A DNA stretch of 64,000 nt from Enterobacter sp. R1(2018) (GCF_003628475.1 NZ_RCAA01000035.1:142474-206473); one strand, 5' to 3'. Positions 31,874 to 42,769 are shown, counted from the first letter of the stretch. The notes: generated by a model from the letters alone, not told the origin. Program-made: numbers and translations.

Positions 31874-32884
31874 ATGTACTACCCCTTCGTTCGTAAAGCC
31901 CTTTTTCAGCTCGATGCCGAGCGCGCTCATGAAGTCACTTTTCAGCAATTACGCCGCGTAACGGGCACGCCGCTCGAATGGCTGGTGCGTCAAAAGGTTC
32001 CGTCTAAACCGGTTTCCTGCATGGGGTTAAATTTTAAAAACCCTCTTGGCCTGGCCGCAGGCCTGGATAAAAACGGTGAATGCATTGATGCGCTGGGCGC
32101 GATGGGGTTCGGCTCCCTCGAAATCGGCACCGTCACGCCCCGCCCACAGCCGGGAAACGATAAGCCGCGCATCTTCCGTCTGGAAGCGGCCGAAGGGCTA
32201 ATCAACCGCATGGGCTTTAATAATCTTGGCGTGGATAACCTCGTTGAGAACGTTAAAAAGGCCCATTTTGACGGCGTGCTCGGCATCAATATTGGTAAAA
32301 ATAAAGACACGCCCGTCGAACAGGGTAAAGACGACTATTTGATCTGTATGGATAAAATTTATCCCTACGCCGGTTATATAGCGATCAATATATCCTCACC
32401 CAACACGCCGGGTTTACGTTCGCTACAATACGGCGAAGCGCTGGACGATCTTTTAAGCGCGATAAAAAATAAACAGCAGGCGCTGCAGGAATTGCATCAT
32501 AAATATGTGCCGATCGCGGTTAAAATTGCGCCGGATCTTTCTGAAGAGGAGCTGATCCAGGTCGCCGACAGCCTGGTTCGCCATAATATTGATGGGGTCA
32601 TTGCCACTAACACCACGCTGGACCGTAGCCTCGTTCAGGGCATGAAACACTGCGATGAAGCCGGCGGGCTAAGCGGCCGTCCGGTGCAGTTGAAAAGTAC
32701 GGAAATTATTCGTCGCCTGTCGCAGGAATTAAAAGGTCGCCTGCCGATTATTGGCGTAGGCGGTATTGATTCGGTGATAGCGGCACGCGAAAAAATGGCG
32801 GCTGGCGCAACGCTAATTCAAATTTATTCCGGTTTCATATTTAAAGGTCCGCCGCTGATTAAAGAAATCGTTACTCATCTCTAA
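31874..32884 (+). CDS. pyrD: Dihydroorotate dehydrogenase (quinone), class 2
   Basis: PyrD oxidises dihydroorotate to orotate in pyrimidine synthesis and passes electrons to quinone at the inner membrane. The 336-residue protein has the N-terminal amphipathic membrane-association helices of class 2 enzymes ([14 protein letters not shown]), the FMN-binding [11 protein letters not shown], and the catalytic serine in [10 protein letters not shown]. Length equals E. coli PyrD. Confidence 0.98.
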   Translation: MYYPFVRKALFQLDAERAHEVTFQQLRRVTGTPLEWLVRQKVPSKPVSCMGLNFKNPLGLAAGLDKNGECIDALGAMGFGSLEIGTVTPRPQPGNDKPRIFRLEAAEGLINRMGFNNLGVDNLVENVKKAHFDGVLGINIGKNKDTPVEQGKDDYLICMDKIYPYAGYIAINISSPNTPGLRSLQYGEALDDLLSAIKNKQQALQELHHKYVPIAVKIAPDLSEEELIQVADSLVRHNIDGVIATNTTLDRSLVQGMKHCDEAGGLSGRPVQLKSTEIIRRLSQELKGRLPIIGVGGIDSVIAAREKMAAGATLIQIYSGFIFKGPPLIKEIVTHL

Positions 32885-32896
32885 TCCTGTCATCTT

Positions 32897-32926
32897 AGGC
32901 CGCCGGGGCTTTATTTTCAGCCCTGG
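32897..32926 (+). terminator. Possible weak terminator after pyrD
   Basis: CCGGGGCT and AGCCCTGG can pair with one G-T wobble across an eight-base AT-rich loop, 18 bp after the pyrD stop. No long T tract follows, so termination would be inefficient. Confidence 0.4.
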
Positions 32927-33047
32927 TTGCTTTATATTCCAATGCTGTTGCTAAATTAATCATCATGGTCTTTTATTAATACGGCTATAAGCGAAACGGC
33001 GATAAGGATGTTGTCAGTTTGCGGAATAAACAAAAGGGCAGGGTATA

Positions 33048-33584
33048 ATGCGGATAAAACCGGACGATAGCTGGCGTTGGTATTTTGATGAAGAGCACGA
33101 TCGTATGATGCTCGATTTAGCCAATGGAATGATTTTTCGCTCCCGTTTCTCGCGTAAAATGCTTACGCCTGATGCTTTTGAAAACGCTGGTTTTTGTGTC
33201 GATGACGCCGCGCTGTTTTTCTCCTTTGACGAGAAGTGCCGCGACCTGCCGCTAAGTAAAGAACATCGCGCCGAGCTGGTGCTGAATGCGCTGGTGGCTA
33301 TCCGCTATCTCAAGCCGCAGATGCCGAAAAGCTGGCACTTTATCTCCCACGGAGATTGCTGGCAGCCCGCGCCTGGCGATGCAGCCTGCGTATGGTTAAG
33401 CGAAGATATGCAGCAGGTGAATTTGCTGGTGGTTGAAACCGGCGATAACGCGGCGCTTTGTCTGCTGGCGCAGCCAGGTCTGCAGCTTGCGGGCCGCACC
33501 ATGCAGTTAGGCGATGCGATTAAGGTGATGAACGACAGACTGAGGCCGCAATCGATATGCCTCAGTCTTGACCAGGCCGTTTAA
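33048..33584 (+). CDS. zapC: Cell division protein ZapC
   Basis: ZapC binds FtsZ and promotes lateral association of protofilaments at the Z ring. The 178-residue protein matches the E. coli YcbW/ZapC family (180 residues) along its length, with [19 protein letters not shown] at the N-terminus and [13 protein letters not shown] in the middle. Its stop codon shares the tetranucleotide TTAA with the convergent ycbX stop. Confidence 0.95.
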   Translation: MRIKPDDSWRWYFDEEHDRMMLDLANGMIFRSRFSRKMLTPDAFENAGFCVDDAALFFSFDEKCRDLPLSKEHRAELVLNALVAIRYLKPQMPKSWHFISHGDCWQPAPGDAACVWLSEDMQQVNLLVVETGDNAALCLLAQPGLQLAGRTMQLGDAIKVMNDRLRPQSICLSLDQAV

Positions 33585-34693
33585 AGGCTTTCCAGCTTTA
33601 CATCTCCCGCAGGCACGCAGCTACAGCACAAAATCGTGCCGTCAGCGCCTACGGCGCTTTTCTTGAGCGCCTTCACTTCCCCGTCCAGTAAACGAATTCG
33701 GCAGCTTCCGCAAATTCCTGCACGACAGGAGTAGGGGACGCGAACGCCCTGCTGCTCAAGCTGCTCCAGAAGGATTTGCTGGTTATTGCCGCGGAAAGCC
33801 TGTCCCTGCCAGTCAATGGCTACCGCGCTTTCCGGCTGGGCTTCCGGCTGAATACTTTCCGCAATTTGACCCGCGCCATAAACCCTGGCGGGTTTGCGGG
33901 CGAGAACCTCCAGCTCATCTCCGACGCGAATAACTCCGCTGTTGCGGGCAATCAGGTTTTGGCCGAAATCGACATCGCCGTTGTCCAGCGCGGTGCGGAA
34001 GCTTTGCAGCGTTGCCAGGGGTTCGCCTGAGGGATGCTTGCGTCCTTTTTCAGGACTGACCGTGGTAAAGATGCAGCGGCTGCAGGGTTTAGCGACATCA
34101 AAGGTCACATCGCCTATGCGCACGACCTGCCAGCTATCTTCATCCCAGGCCTGGACTCCCGTCACCACGATGTTGGGACGGAACTGCGTCATATTCACGC
34201 TTGCCGGGCAGCGGTTTTGCAAATCGCGCAGCGAGGCCTCGTTAGTCAGCAAAAAAGGAAAGCCGTCGGCGAATGATAAAGGGACTTCTTCATAACGCTT
34301 AACGCGACGGGTTAACTCTTCGCCCACCCAGCGCAGCTGTACAGGGCGTGAAAAGAAGCCGCTTAACCAGCTGTTGATTTCATCAGGCGCAATCAGCGCG
34401 GTGAAGTGGTTGCCCCATACCTCTGTCGCGGCAGGCGTCGGCTGGAAATCGGCAAAGCGGACCTGCGCAGAAGTGCCGTCCGGCGCGCTAAGATACAAGC
34501 CATCATGGAGGAGTGCCGGCGTAAAAAGCACCATTTGCGGATACTGGCGCGCGGTAATAAAGGTGCCATCCGGCTCGGCGATCATAAAAATACGGTCAAA
34601 AGCCAGGCCGCTGGTGGCAACCTGCGCATGCGAAAGAGCCAGTCCGCGCATGGATTTAACCGGATGAATATAGAGTTGAGATAAACTGATCAT
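33581..34693 (-). CDS. ycbX: MOSC-ferredoxin fusion protein YcbX
   Basis: YcbX detoxifies N-hydroxylated base analogues such as 6-hydroxylaminopurine in a molybdenum-cofactor-dependent way. The 370-residue protein has a beta-barrel MOSC N-terminal part, a MOSC core with the conserved cysteine in [11 protein letters not shown], and a C-terminal plant-type 2Fe-2S ferredoxin domain with CRAGICGSC and a distal CC pair. An upstream ATG at 34705 exists, but ATG 34693 has GGAGGG at the right distance and aligns with E. coli. Confidence 0.94.
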   Translation of the reverse strand: MISLSQLYIHPVKSMRGLALSHAQVATSGLAFDRIFMIAEPDGTFITARQYPQMVLFTPALLHDGLYLSAPDGTSAQVRFADFQPTPAATEVWGNHFTALIAPDEINSWLSGFFSRPVQLRWVGEELTRRVKRYEEVPLSFADGFPFLLTNEASLRDLQNRCPASVNMTQFRPNIVVTGVQAWDEDSWQVVRIGDVTFDVAKPCSRCIFTTVSPEKGRKHPSGEPLATLQSFRTALDNGDVDFGQNLIARNSGVIRVGDELEVLARKPARVYGAGQIAESIQPEAQPESAVAIDWQGQAFRGNNQQILLEQLEQQGVRVPYSCRAGICGSCRIRLLDGEVKALKKSAVGADGTILCCSCVPAGDVKLESL

Positions 34694-34800
34694 GGCGCCC
34701 TCCATGCCTGTAAAAATAATAAGAGGGCAACTTTATGACATGCGTGGCGGATTAGCTATAATGCGCCACTATTTTCTTTTTCTGACCAATAAGTGACGAT

Positions 34801-36919
34801 ATGAATTCTCTGTTTGCCAGTACGGCGCGTGGGCTCGAAGAGCTGTTAAAAACTGAACTGGAAGGCCTCGGCGCGCAAGGCTGCCAGGTGGTTCAGGGCG
34901 GCGTACATTACCAGGGGGATTCTCGTCTGGTCTACCAAAGCCTGATGTGGAGCCGCCTTGCGTCCCGCATCCTGCTGCCGCTTAGCGAGTGTAAAGTTTA
35001 CAGCGATCTGGATTTGTATCTGGGCGTGCAGGTTATCGACTGGCCGTCTATTTTTGGCCCGGACGCGACTTTTGCCGTGCACTTTAGCGGCCTGAACGAT
35101 GTTATTCGTAACAGCCAGTACGGCGCGCTGAAGGTAAAAGATGCCATCGTCGACTCCTTTACCCGTAAAAATCTGCCGCGTCCGAACGTCGACCGCGAGC
35201 AGCCGGATTTACGGATCAACGTCTGGCTGAATAAAGATACCGCCAGCATCGCGCTGGATTTAAGCGGTGAAGGCCTGCACCAGCGCGGCTATCGCGACGG
35301 CACCGGCGCGGCGCCGATTAAAGAAACCCTGGCGGCGGCGATCATTATGCGCTCCGGCTGGCAGCCGGGCACGCCGCTTGTCGATCCAATGTGCGGCTCC
35401 GGCACGCTGCTGATTGAAGCCGCGATGATCGCAACCGATCGCGCGCCGGGCTTACATCGCAAGCACTGGGGCTTCCTGGGCTGGGCGAAACACAACGTCG
35501 AACTCTGGAAAGAGGTTACCACCGAAGCACAGGTACGCGCGCGCAAAGGGCTCGCTGATTATGCTTCGCGCTTCTTTGGTTCTGATAACGACTCCCGCGT
35601 AATTGAACGCGCGCGCGCCAACACCCGTCGCGCCGGTCTTGCCGATCTCATCAGCTATGAAGTGAAGGATGTCGCCAAGCTCACCAATCCTCTGCCGGAA
35701 GGACCAAAGGGAACCGTTGTCAGCAACCCGCCATACGGCGAACGACTGGACAGCGAGCCTGCGCTGATCGCCCTGCACAGCCTGCTGGGTCGAAATATGA
35801 AAACCCAGTTTGGCGGCTGGAACCTGTCGCTGTTCAGCGCATCGCCGGATCTGCTGAGCTGCCTGCAGCTGCGCGCCGACCGCCAGTTCAAAGCGAAAAA
35901 CGGGCCGCTTGACTGCGTGCAGAAAAACTATCAGCTGGCGGAGAATGCGTCCGGTGCGGCCGGTGGCCAGCTTGCCGAAGATTATGCCAACCGCCTGCGT
36001 AAGAATATTAAGAACCTCGATAAGTGGGCGCGGCAGGAAGGCATCGAATGTTATCGCGTATACGATGCTGATTTGCCGGACTACAACGTAGCCGTGGACC
36101 GCTACGGCGACTGGGTCGTGGTGCAGGAATATGCGCCGCCGAAAACCGTGGACGCCAACAAAGCGCGCCAGCGTCTGTTTGACGTTATCGCCGCCACGCT
36201 TTCAGTGCTTGAGCTGCCGTCCAACCGTCTGATCCTGAAAATGCGTGAGCGTCAGAAAGGCAAAAGCCAGTACCAGAAGCTAGGCGAGAAGGGCGACTTT
36301 ATGGAAGTCAGCGAATACAACGCGCGCCTGTGGGTCAACCTGACGGACTATCTCGATACCGGCCTGTTCCTCGACCACCGTATCGCACGCCATATGCTCG
36401 GTAAAATGAGTAAAGGCAAAGATTTCCTTAATCTGTTCGCCTATACCGGCAGCGCCACGGTGCATGCCGGGCTGGGCGGCGCTAAGACCACCACTACGGT
36501 GGATATGTCCCGCACCTATCTGGAATGGGCCGAGCGCAACCTGCGTCTTAACGGTCTGACCGGCCGCGACCATCGGCTGATCCAGGCCGACTGTCTGGGC
36601 TGGCTGCGCGAAACCGATGAGCAATTCGATCTGATCTTTATCGATCCGCCGACGGTTCTCTAACTCAAAACGTATGGAAGAATCTTTTGACGTGCAGCGC
36701 GATCACATCGACCTGATGACCGATCTCAAGCGCCTGCTGCGTCGCGGCGGCACTATCATGTTTTCCAATAACAAACGCGGCTTCAAAATGGATTTTGACG
36801 GGCTGGCGAAGCTTGGCTTAGAGGCGCAAGAAATTACCCAGAAAACCCTGTCGCAAGATTTTGCCCGCAATCGCCAGATTCATAACTGCTGGCTTGTCAC
36901 ACACAAAGCCAAGGATTAA
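34801..36919 (+). pseudogene. rlmL: 23S rRNA methyltransferase RlmKL, frameshifted in the RlmK domain
   Basis: E. coli RlmKL is a fused enzyme: the N-terminal half makes m2G2445 and the C-terminal half m7G2069 in 23S rRNA. The N-terminal THUMP domain and RlmL domain ([20 protein letters not shown] from N309) are intact. In the C-terminal RlmK domain the frame breaks inside the catalytic motif: D615-P-P-T618 is followed by V-L and a TAA at 36661. Removing one G from the GG at 36654-36655 restores [13 protein letters not shown] and joins the frame continuing to 36919, giving 705 residues, the family length. This is a one-base insertion, either a real mutation or a sequencing error. The unshifted product would be 620 residues and probably lack RlmK activity. 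Confidence 0.93.
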
Positions 36920-36924
36920 TTGTC

Positions 36925-38832
36925 ATGTCATTAATTAGTATGCACGGTGCCTGGCTGTCGTTTAGCGACGCGCCGCTGTTAGATAACACCGAACTTCATA
37001 TCGAAGAAAACGAACGCGTTTGTCTGGTTGGCCGTAACGGCGCGGGAAAATCCACGCTGATGAAAATCCTTAACCGCGAGCTGCCGCTGGACGACGGCCG
37101 CATGGTTTACGAGCAGGATTTGATTGTCGCTCGCCTGCAGCAGGATCCACCGCGTAACGTGGCGGGCACCGTTTATGACTTCGTCGCCGAAGGGGTAGAG
37201 GAGCAGGCTGAATATCTGAAGGCCTATCACGATATCTCCCATAAGGTCATGGCCGATCCGAGCGAAAAGAACCTCAACGAAATGGCGCGCATCCAGGAGA
37301 TTCTCGACCACCAGAATCTGTGGCAGCTGGATAGCCGTATTAATGAAGTGCTCGAACAGCTAGGACTGGATGCTGATACCGAACTGTCCGCGCTTTCAGG
37401 CGGCTGGCTGCGTAAAGCGGCGTTAGGGCGTGCGCTCGTCAGCTCGCCGCGCGTTCTGCTGCTGGACGAGCCGACGAACCACCTGGATATTGAAACCATC
37501 GACTGGCTGGAAGGCTTTTTAAAAGAGTTCCAGGGCAGCATTATCTTCATTTCGCATGACCGTTCATTTATTCGCAATATGGCGACCCGCATCGTGGATT
37601 TAGATCGCGGCAAGCTGGTTTCTTATCCGGGCGATTACGACCAGTATCTGCTGGCGAAGGAAGAAGCGCTGCGCGTGGAAGAGCTACAGAATGCGGAATT
37701 CGACCGCAAGCTTGCCCAGGAAGAAGTGTGGATCCGTCAGGGAATCAAAGCCCGCCGCACGCGTAATGAAGGCCGCGTGCGCGCCTTAAAAGCGATGCGA
37801 CGCGAACGCGGCGAACGTCGTGAAGTGATGGGCAGCGCCAAAATGCAGGTCGAAGAAGCGGCTCGCCCAGGCAAGATCGTCTTTGAAATGGAAGACGTCT
37901 GCTACCAGGTGGCGGGTAAACAGCTGGTTAAAGATTTCTCCGCTCAGGTTCAGCGCAGCGACAAAATTGCGCTGGTAGGGCCAAACGGCTGCGGTAAAAC
38001 GACGCTGCTGAAGCTTATGCTGGGTCAGCTGCAGGCGGACAGCGGCCGCGTGCACTGCGGTACGAAACTGGAAGTGGCCTATTTTGATCAGCACCGCGCC
38101 GAGCTGGATCCCGATCGCACCGTGATGGATAACCTGGCGGAAGGCAAACAGGAAGTGATGGTCAACGGCAAGCCGCGTCACGTGCTTGGCTACCTGCAGG
38201 ACTTCCTGTTCCATCCTAAACGCGCCATGACCCCGGTGCGTGCGCTGTCAGGTGGCGAGCGTAACCGCCTGCTGCTGGCGCGCCTGTTCCTGAAACCAAG
38301 CAACCTGCTGATCCTCGATGAACCGACAAACGATCTGGATGTCGAAACGCTGGAACTGCTTGAGGAGCTGATCGACGGTTACCAGGGCACCGTTATGCTG
38401 GTAAGCCACGATCGTCAGTTCGTGGATAACACCGTCACCGAATGTTGGATCTTCGAAGGCGAAGGAAAAATCGGGCGTTACGTTGGCGGCTATCACGATG
38501 CTAAAGGCCAACAGGGTTCAGCGCGCTCGCTGCGCGAAACCGCTCAGGACAAACAGCAAAAGAGCGAGCCGGCGAAAACCGAAGCTGTAAAACGCGGTAA
38601 TAGCAAACTAAGCTATAACCTGCAGCGTGAACTGGAGCAGCTGCCGCTTCGTCTTGAACAGCTTGAGGCCGAGCTGGAAGCGCTGCAGGCGAAAGTGGGC
38701 GATGCGGAGTTCTTTAATCAGCCGCACGACACGACGCAAAAAGTATTGAGCGAACTGGCCACTGCCGAAAAAGCACTGGAAGACGCTTTTGAACGCTGGG
38801 AGTACCTCGAGTCTCTGAAAAACGGCGCGTAA
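36925..38832 (+). CDS. uup: ABC-F family ATPase Uup
   Basis: Uup is a soluble ABC-F protein linked to ribosome function and to suppression of transposon precise excision. The 635-residue protein has two ATPase domains: first P-loop GRNGAGKS at 36-43 with DEPTNHLD, second GPNGCGKT at 352-359 with LSGGERNR and DEPTNDLD. Between them is the charged helical linker, and residues about 560-635 form the C-terminal coiled-coil DNA-binding domain typical of Uup. It starts five bases after the rlmKL stop. Confidence 0.97.
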   Translation: MSLISMHGAWLSFSDAPLLDNTELHIEENERVCLVGRNGAGKSTLMKILNRELPLDDGRMVYEQDLIVARLQQDPPRNVAGTVYDFVAEGVEEQAEYLKAYHDISHKVMADPSEKNLNEMARIQEILDHQNLWQLDSRINEVLEQLGLDADTELSALSGGWLRKAALGRALVSSPRVLLLDEPTNHLDIETIDWLEGFLKEFQGSIIFISHDRSFIRNMATRIVDLDRGKLVSYPGDYDQYLLAKEEALRVEELQNAEFDRKLAQEEVWIRQGIKARRTRNEGRVRALKAMRRERGERREVMGSAKMQVEEAARPGKIVFEMEDVCYQVAGKQLVKDFSAQVQRSDKIALVGPNGCGKTTLLKLMLGQLQADSGRVHCGTKLEVAYFDQHRAELDPDRTVMDNLAEGKQEVMVNGKPRHVLGYLQDFLFHPKRAMTPVRALSGGERNRLLLARLFLKPSNLLILDEPTNDLDVETLELLEELIDGYQGTVMLVSHDRQFVDNTVTECWIFEGEGKIGRYVGGYHDAKGQQGSARSLRETAQDKQQKSEPAKTEAVKRGNSKLSYNLQRELEQLPLRLEQLEAELEALQAKVGDAEFFNQPHDTTQKVLSELATAEKALEDAFERWEYLESLKNGA

Positions 38833-38848
38833 TGTAAGGAGACCCGAT

Positions 38849-40117
38849 ATGTGTGCCACGCATCAAACTCGTTCGCACATATTGTGTCCACAATGTGATT
38901 TGCTGGTGGTTTTGCCAGAATTGCAGGATGGCCATAAGGCCGCCTGCCCACGCTGTGGCACAACGCTTATCACACAATGGCCTTCTCCACGGCAGCGGCC
39001 TACGGCCTATGCGCTGTCGGCGTTGTTTATGCTGCTGCTGGCCAATCTTTTTCCGTTTATCAACATGAAGGTCGCAGGCGTCAGCAGCGAGGTTACGCTG
39101 CTGGAAATTCCGGGCGTGATGTTCTCTGAAGATTATGCAAGCCTCGGAACATTCTTCATGCTATTCGTCCAGGCGGTGCCGACTTTCTGCCTTATCACCA
39201 TTTTGCTGTTGGTTAACCGGGTTACGTTGCCTGCGGCGTTGCAACGCTGGATGGCGCGTGCGCTGTTCCAGCTTAAATCCTGGGGAATGGCAGAAATTTT
39301 CCTGGCCGGCGTGCTGGTGAGCTTCGTTAAACTGATGGCCTACGGCGATATCGGCGTGGGCAGCAGTTTCTTGCCCTGGTGCCTGTTCTGCGTGCTGCAG
39401 CTGCGGGCTTTTCAGTGCGTGGACAGACGCTGGTTATGGGACGATATGGCGCCCATGCCTGTCGTTGATCAACCGCTGAAAGTAGGGGTGGCCGGTATTC
39501 ACCAGGGGCTGCGTTCCTGTCCCTGCTGCACGGCGATAGTGCCCGAACATCAGCTGGTTTGCCCGCGCTGCGAAACGAAAGGGCATATTCGCCGCAGGCA
39601 TAGCCTGCAATGGACGCTCGCGCTTCTGATCACCTCAATCATGCTGTATCTGCCGGCTAATATTCTGCCAATCATGATAACCGAGCTGCTGGGCAGCAAA
39701 ATGCCGTCGACAATCCTCGCCGGCGTGATCCTGCTGTGGAGCGAAGGCTCCTACCCGGTGGCGATGGTGATATTTATCGCCAGTATTATGGTGCCAACGC
39801 TAAAAATGCTGGCCATTGCGTGGCTGTGCTGGGATGCCAAAGGTCACGGCAGGCGTGACAGCGAGCGCATGCACCTGATTTACGAGGTGGGGGAATTCGT
39901 TGGCCGCTGGTCAATGATTGACGTTTTTGTTATTGCCGTACTTTCAGCGCTGGTAAGAATGGGCGCGCTGATGAACATCTATCCGGCGATTGGCGCATTG
40001 ATGTTCGCTTTAGTGGTAATTTTGACAATGTTTGCTGCGATGACCTTTGACCCTCGCTTGTCCTGGGATCGCGCACCAGATTCAACTCATAAGGAGTCGT
40101 CTGAGCATGGAAAATAA
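38849..40117 (+). CDS. pqiA: Inner-membrane protein PqiA of the Pqi lipid transport system
   Basis: PqiA is the integral membrane partner of the MCE protein PqiB. The 422-residue protein has two homologous halves, each a zinc-ribbon-like CxxC pair (LCPQC/CPRC near residues 14-36; CPCC/CPRC near 225-245) followed by about four transmembrane helices. The RQRPTAYAL and SLQWTLALL segments that begin the membrane halves match E. coli. It overlaps pqiB by 11 bp. Confidence 0.95.
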   Translation: MCATHQTRSHILCPQCDLLVVLPELQDGHKAACPRCGTTLITQWPSPRQRPTAYALSALFMLLLANLFPFINMKVAGVSSEVTLLEIPGVMFSEDYASLGTFFMLFVQAVPTFCLITILLLVNRVTLPAALQRWMARALFQLKSWGMAEIFLAGVLVSFVKLMAYGDIGVGSSFLPWCLFCVLQLRAFQCVDRRWLWDDMAPMPVVDQPLKVGVAGIHQGLRSCPCCTAIVPEHQLVCPRCETKGHIRRRHSLQWTLALLITSIMLYLPANILPIMITELLGSKMPSTILAGVILLWSEGSYPVAMVIFIASIMVPTLKMLAIAWLCWDAKGHGRRDSERMHLIYEVGEFVGRWSMIDVFVIAVLSALVRMGALMNIYPAIGALMFALVVILTMFAAMTFDPRLSWDRAPDSTHKESSEHGK

Positions 40118-41747
40118 AAGCGGGGAAGCAAAAGTGCAGAAGGTGAAAAACTGGTCCCCGGTGTGGATTTTCCCTATCGTCACCGCGCTGATTGGCGCCT
40201 GGATCCTATTTTATCATTACAGCCATCAGGGGCCGGAAGTGACCCTGATCACCACCAATGCCGAGGGAATCGAAGGCGGTAAAACCACCATCAAGAGCCG
40301 CAGCGTTGACGTAGGCGTGGTGGAAAGCGCCGTGCTTTCCGATGACCTGCATCATGTAGAAATCACCGCTCGTTTAAATTCGGGCATGGAAAAGCTGCTG
40401 CATAAAGATTCGGTGTTCTGGGTCGTGAAGCCGCAGGTGGGACGCGGCGGCGTTTCCGGGCTGAGCACGCTGCTTTCTGGTGCCTATATTGAGCTGCAGC
40501 CGGGAACCAAGGGGCCAAAACCCGAGCGCTATGATTTACTCGACTCTCCGCCTCTGGCCTCGCCAGACGCGAAGGGGATCCGTATTATTCTTGACAGCGA
40601 TAAAGCGGGGCAGCTCACCCCGGGCGATCCGGTTTTGTTCCGCGGCTATCGCGTAGGGTCGGTGGAAACCAGCACCTTCGATGCGGCTAAGCGCAGCATC
40701 AGCTATCAGCTGTTTATCAGCGCGCCTAACGACAGGCTGGTGACCAGCAACGTCCGCTTCTGGAAAGACAGCGGCATCGCCGTGGATATGTCTTCACAGG
40801 GCATGCGTGTCGAAATGGGTTCGTTGGCGACGCTCTTTAGCGGCGGCGTTAGCTTTGACGTGCCCGAAGGATGGGATCTGGGCGAACCTGCGCAGCCGGG
40901 CGCTGATTATAAACTTTTTGACGATCAGCGAAGCATTCAGGATTCACTGTATACCCAGCATATCGATTATCTGGTGTTCTTCAAAGATTCTATCCGCGGC
41001 CTGCAGCCGGGCGCGCCGGTAGAATTCCGCGGGATCCGCCTGGGGACGGTGGCTCAGGTTCCGTTCTTTACGCCGGGAATGCGGCAGGCGTTGAACGATG
41101 ATTTCCGTATTCCGATTCTGATTCGCATTGAGCCTGAACGCCTGAAAAACGTCATCGGCGGCGATAACGATATCAAGGCAAACATAGCCGATTTCCTTAA
41201 ACGTGGCCTGCGTGCTTCGCTGAAGAACGGCAACCTGCTGACGGGCGCGTTGTATATCGATCTCGACTTCTATCCGAAGGCGGAACCGATGACGGGTATG
41301 AAGAGCTTTAGCGGTTATCCCATCATTCCTACGATGAGCGGCGGGCTTGCGCAAATTCAGCAGCGCCTGCTGGACACGCTGGATAAGATTAATAATCTGC
41401 CGCTTAACCCGATGATTGAGCAGACCACCAAGTCACTTGCTGAAAGCCAGCGCACTATGCAGCGTCTGCAGCAGACGATCGACAGTCTGAACAAGATCAT
41501 GAACAACGAGTCCACGCAGTCGCTGCCGGCCAACATGCAGTCAACGCTGCGCGAGCTGAACCGCAGCATGCAGGGCTTCCAGCCGGGGTCCGCGGCCTAT
41601 AACAAGATGGTGGCGGATATGCAGCGTCTCGATCAGGTTCTGCGTGAGCTTCAGCCAGTGTTACGTACATTAAACGATAAGAGCAATTCGCTGATCTTTG
41701 AGGCGAAGGATAAAAAGGATCCACAGCCGAAGAGGGCTAAAGAATGA
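40107..41747 (+). CDS. pqiB: MCE-domain intermembrane lipid transport protein PqiB
   Basis: PqiB forms a periplasm-spanning hexameric syringe for lipid movement between the membranes. The 546-residue protein, exactly the E. coli length, has one N-terminal transmembrane helix (about residues 19-38), three successive MCE domains (about 42-135, 160-250 and 280-390), and a long C-terminal helical tail that builds the needle. ATG 40107 is chosen over an in-frame upstream start at 40047 because AAGGAG lies at 40091-40096 and the N-terminus aligns with E. coli. Confidence 0.96.
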   Translation: MENKSGEAKVQKVKNWSPVWIFPIVTALIGAWILFYHYSHQGPEVTLITTNAEGIEGGKTTIKSRSVDVGVVESAVLSDDLHHVEITARLNSGMEKLLHKDSVFWVVKPQVGRGGVSGLSTLLSGAYIELQPGTKGPKPERYDLLDSPPLASPDAKGIRIILDSDKAGQLTPGDPVLFRGYRVGSVETSTFDAAKRSISYQLFISAPNDRLVTSNVRFWKDSGIAVDMSSQGMRVEMGSLATLFSGGVSFDVPEGWDLGEPAQPGADYKLFDDQRSIQDSLYTQHIDYLVFFKDSIRGLQPGAPVEFRGIRLGTVAQVPFFTPGMRQALNDDFRIPILIRIEPERLKNVIGGDNDIKANIADFLKRGLRASLKNGNLLTGALYIDLDFYPKAEPMTGMKSFSGYPIIPTMSGGLAQIQQRLLDTLDKINNLPLNPMIEQTTKSLAESQRTMQRLQQTIDSLNKIMNNESTQSLPANMQSTLRELNRSMQGFQPGSAAYNKMVADMQRLDQVLRELQPVLRTLNDKSNSLIFEAKDKKDPQPKRAKE

Positions 41748-42310
41748 AAAAGTGGCTAACGGTTATCGCCATGCTGGCGCTCAGCGCCTGTAGCAGCAGC
41801 GACGATGGAAAAACGTATTATCAGCTGCCTCAAAGCTCCGCGCCTGCCATGCAGGCCGTGAGCCAGCCTGGCACCCATCTTTTATGGGTAGAGCAGGTTG
41901 CGGTGCCTGATTACCTCGCCGGCAACGGCGTGGTTTATCAGACCAGCGACGTGCAGTTCGTGATTGCAACCAGCAATTTGTGGGCAAGCCCGCTGGATCA
42001 GCAGCTGCGTAACACGCTGGTAAGCAATCTCAGCAGCGCTCTGCCCGGCTGGGTGGTCGCCTCTCAGCCGTTGGGCAACGATCAGGATATTCTGAATGTG
42101 AACGTGACGGGATTCCACGGCCGCTACGATGGCAAAGTGATTGTCAGCGGTGAATGGCTGCTCAATCACCAGGGACAGCTGATTAAACGCCCGTTCCATC
42201 TTGAACTGAAGCAGAACGAAGATGGTTACGACGCGATGGTCAAAACCCTGGCCCAGGCGTGGCAGCAGGAGGCTCAGAGCATTGCAGGCCAGTTAACCCG
42301 GCTGAATTAA
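41744..42310 (+). CDS. pqiC: Outer membrane lipoprotein PqiC
   Basis: PqiC (YmbA) is the lipoprotein that docks PqiB to the outer membrane. The 188-residue precursor has a lipobox LSAC with the acylated cysteine at residue 16, followed by SSS, so it is not retained by an Asp at +2. The ABC-type transport auxiliary domain follows. Its ATG overlaps the pqiB stop by four bases. Confidence 0.95.
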   Translation: MKKWLTVIAMLALSACSSSDDGKTYYQLPQSSAPAMQAVSQPGTHLLWVEQVAVPDYLAGNGVVYQTSDVQFVIATSNLWASPLDQQLRNTLVSNLSSALPGWVVASQPLGNDQDILNVNVTGFHGRYDGKVIVSGEWLLNHQGQLIKRPFHLELKQNEDGYDAMVKTLAQAWQQEAQSIAGQLTRLN

Positions 42311-42326
42311 TTTCGCATTCGCCTAC

Positions 42327-42376
42327 AAAAAAGCTGCGTTCTTCGTCTTAACCGCGAAGCGCAGCTTTTCTTTTTC
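42327..42376 (+). terminator. Terminator after pqiC
   Basis: AAAAAGCTGCG and CGCAGCTTTT form the outer stem and CTTCG/CGAAG extend it inward, followed by CTTTTT. It closes the pqiABC operon. Confidence 0.85.
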
Positions 42377-42579
42377 CAGGGGCTCATTACCTGTGCGACA
42401 TCACAGTTTTTGTACAAATGATATTCCGTGTAGTTCACATTTATGACACTGGCGTGAATTTTGCGCATTGACGAGGCGCTCATTTCCGGGTATTCGTTAG
42501 ATGTGGTTGCACATTTTGTAATCACTGTTTTCTTTCCACCAGATCCATTTGTTAGATCAAGAAATGAGGGAAACGAGGC

Positions 42580-42747
42580 ATGAAGAGACAAAAACGAGAT
42601 CGCCTGGAACGGGCTCATCACCGTGGTTATCAAGCAGGTATCACCGGACGCTCCAAAGAGATGTGTCCTTATCAGGCACTGAATCAGAGGTCGTACTGGA
42701 TGGGAGGCTGGCGAGAAGCCATGGAAGACAGGGCGGTTACCGCGTAA
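42580..42747 (+). CDS. rmf: Ribosome modulation factor Rmf
   Basis: Rmf dimerises 70S ribosomes into inactive 100S particles in stationary phase. The 55-residue basic protein (MKRQKRDRLERAHHRGYQAG...) matches the E. coli length and is conserved throughout, ending WREAMEDRAVTA. A GAGG at 42574-42577 is close to the ATG. A long upstream region (42377-42579) without a gene presumably holds its growth-phase promoter; only a poly-T and AT-rich stretch is visible. Confidence 0.95.
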   Translation: MKRQKRDRLERAHHRGYQAGITGRSKEMCPYQALNQRSYWMGGWREAMEDRAVTA

Positions 42748-42769
42748 TCACTGTCTCTTTAAGTTGAAA

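Noticed and set aside
36674-36919. Separate 81-codon gene after rlmKL
   Set aside because: Its sequence is the missing C-terminal end of RlmK in the next frame, starting at an internal Met; it is part of the frameshifted gene.
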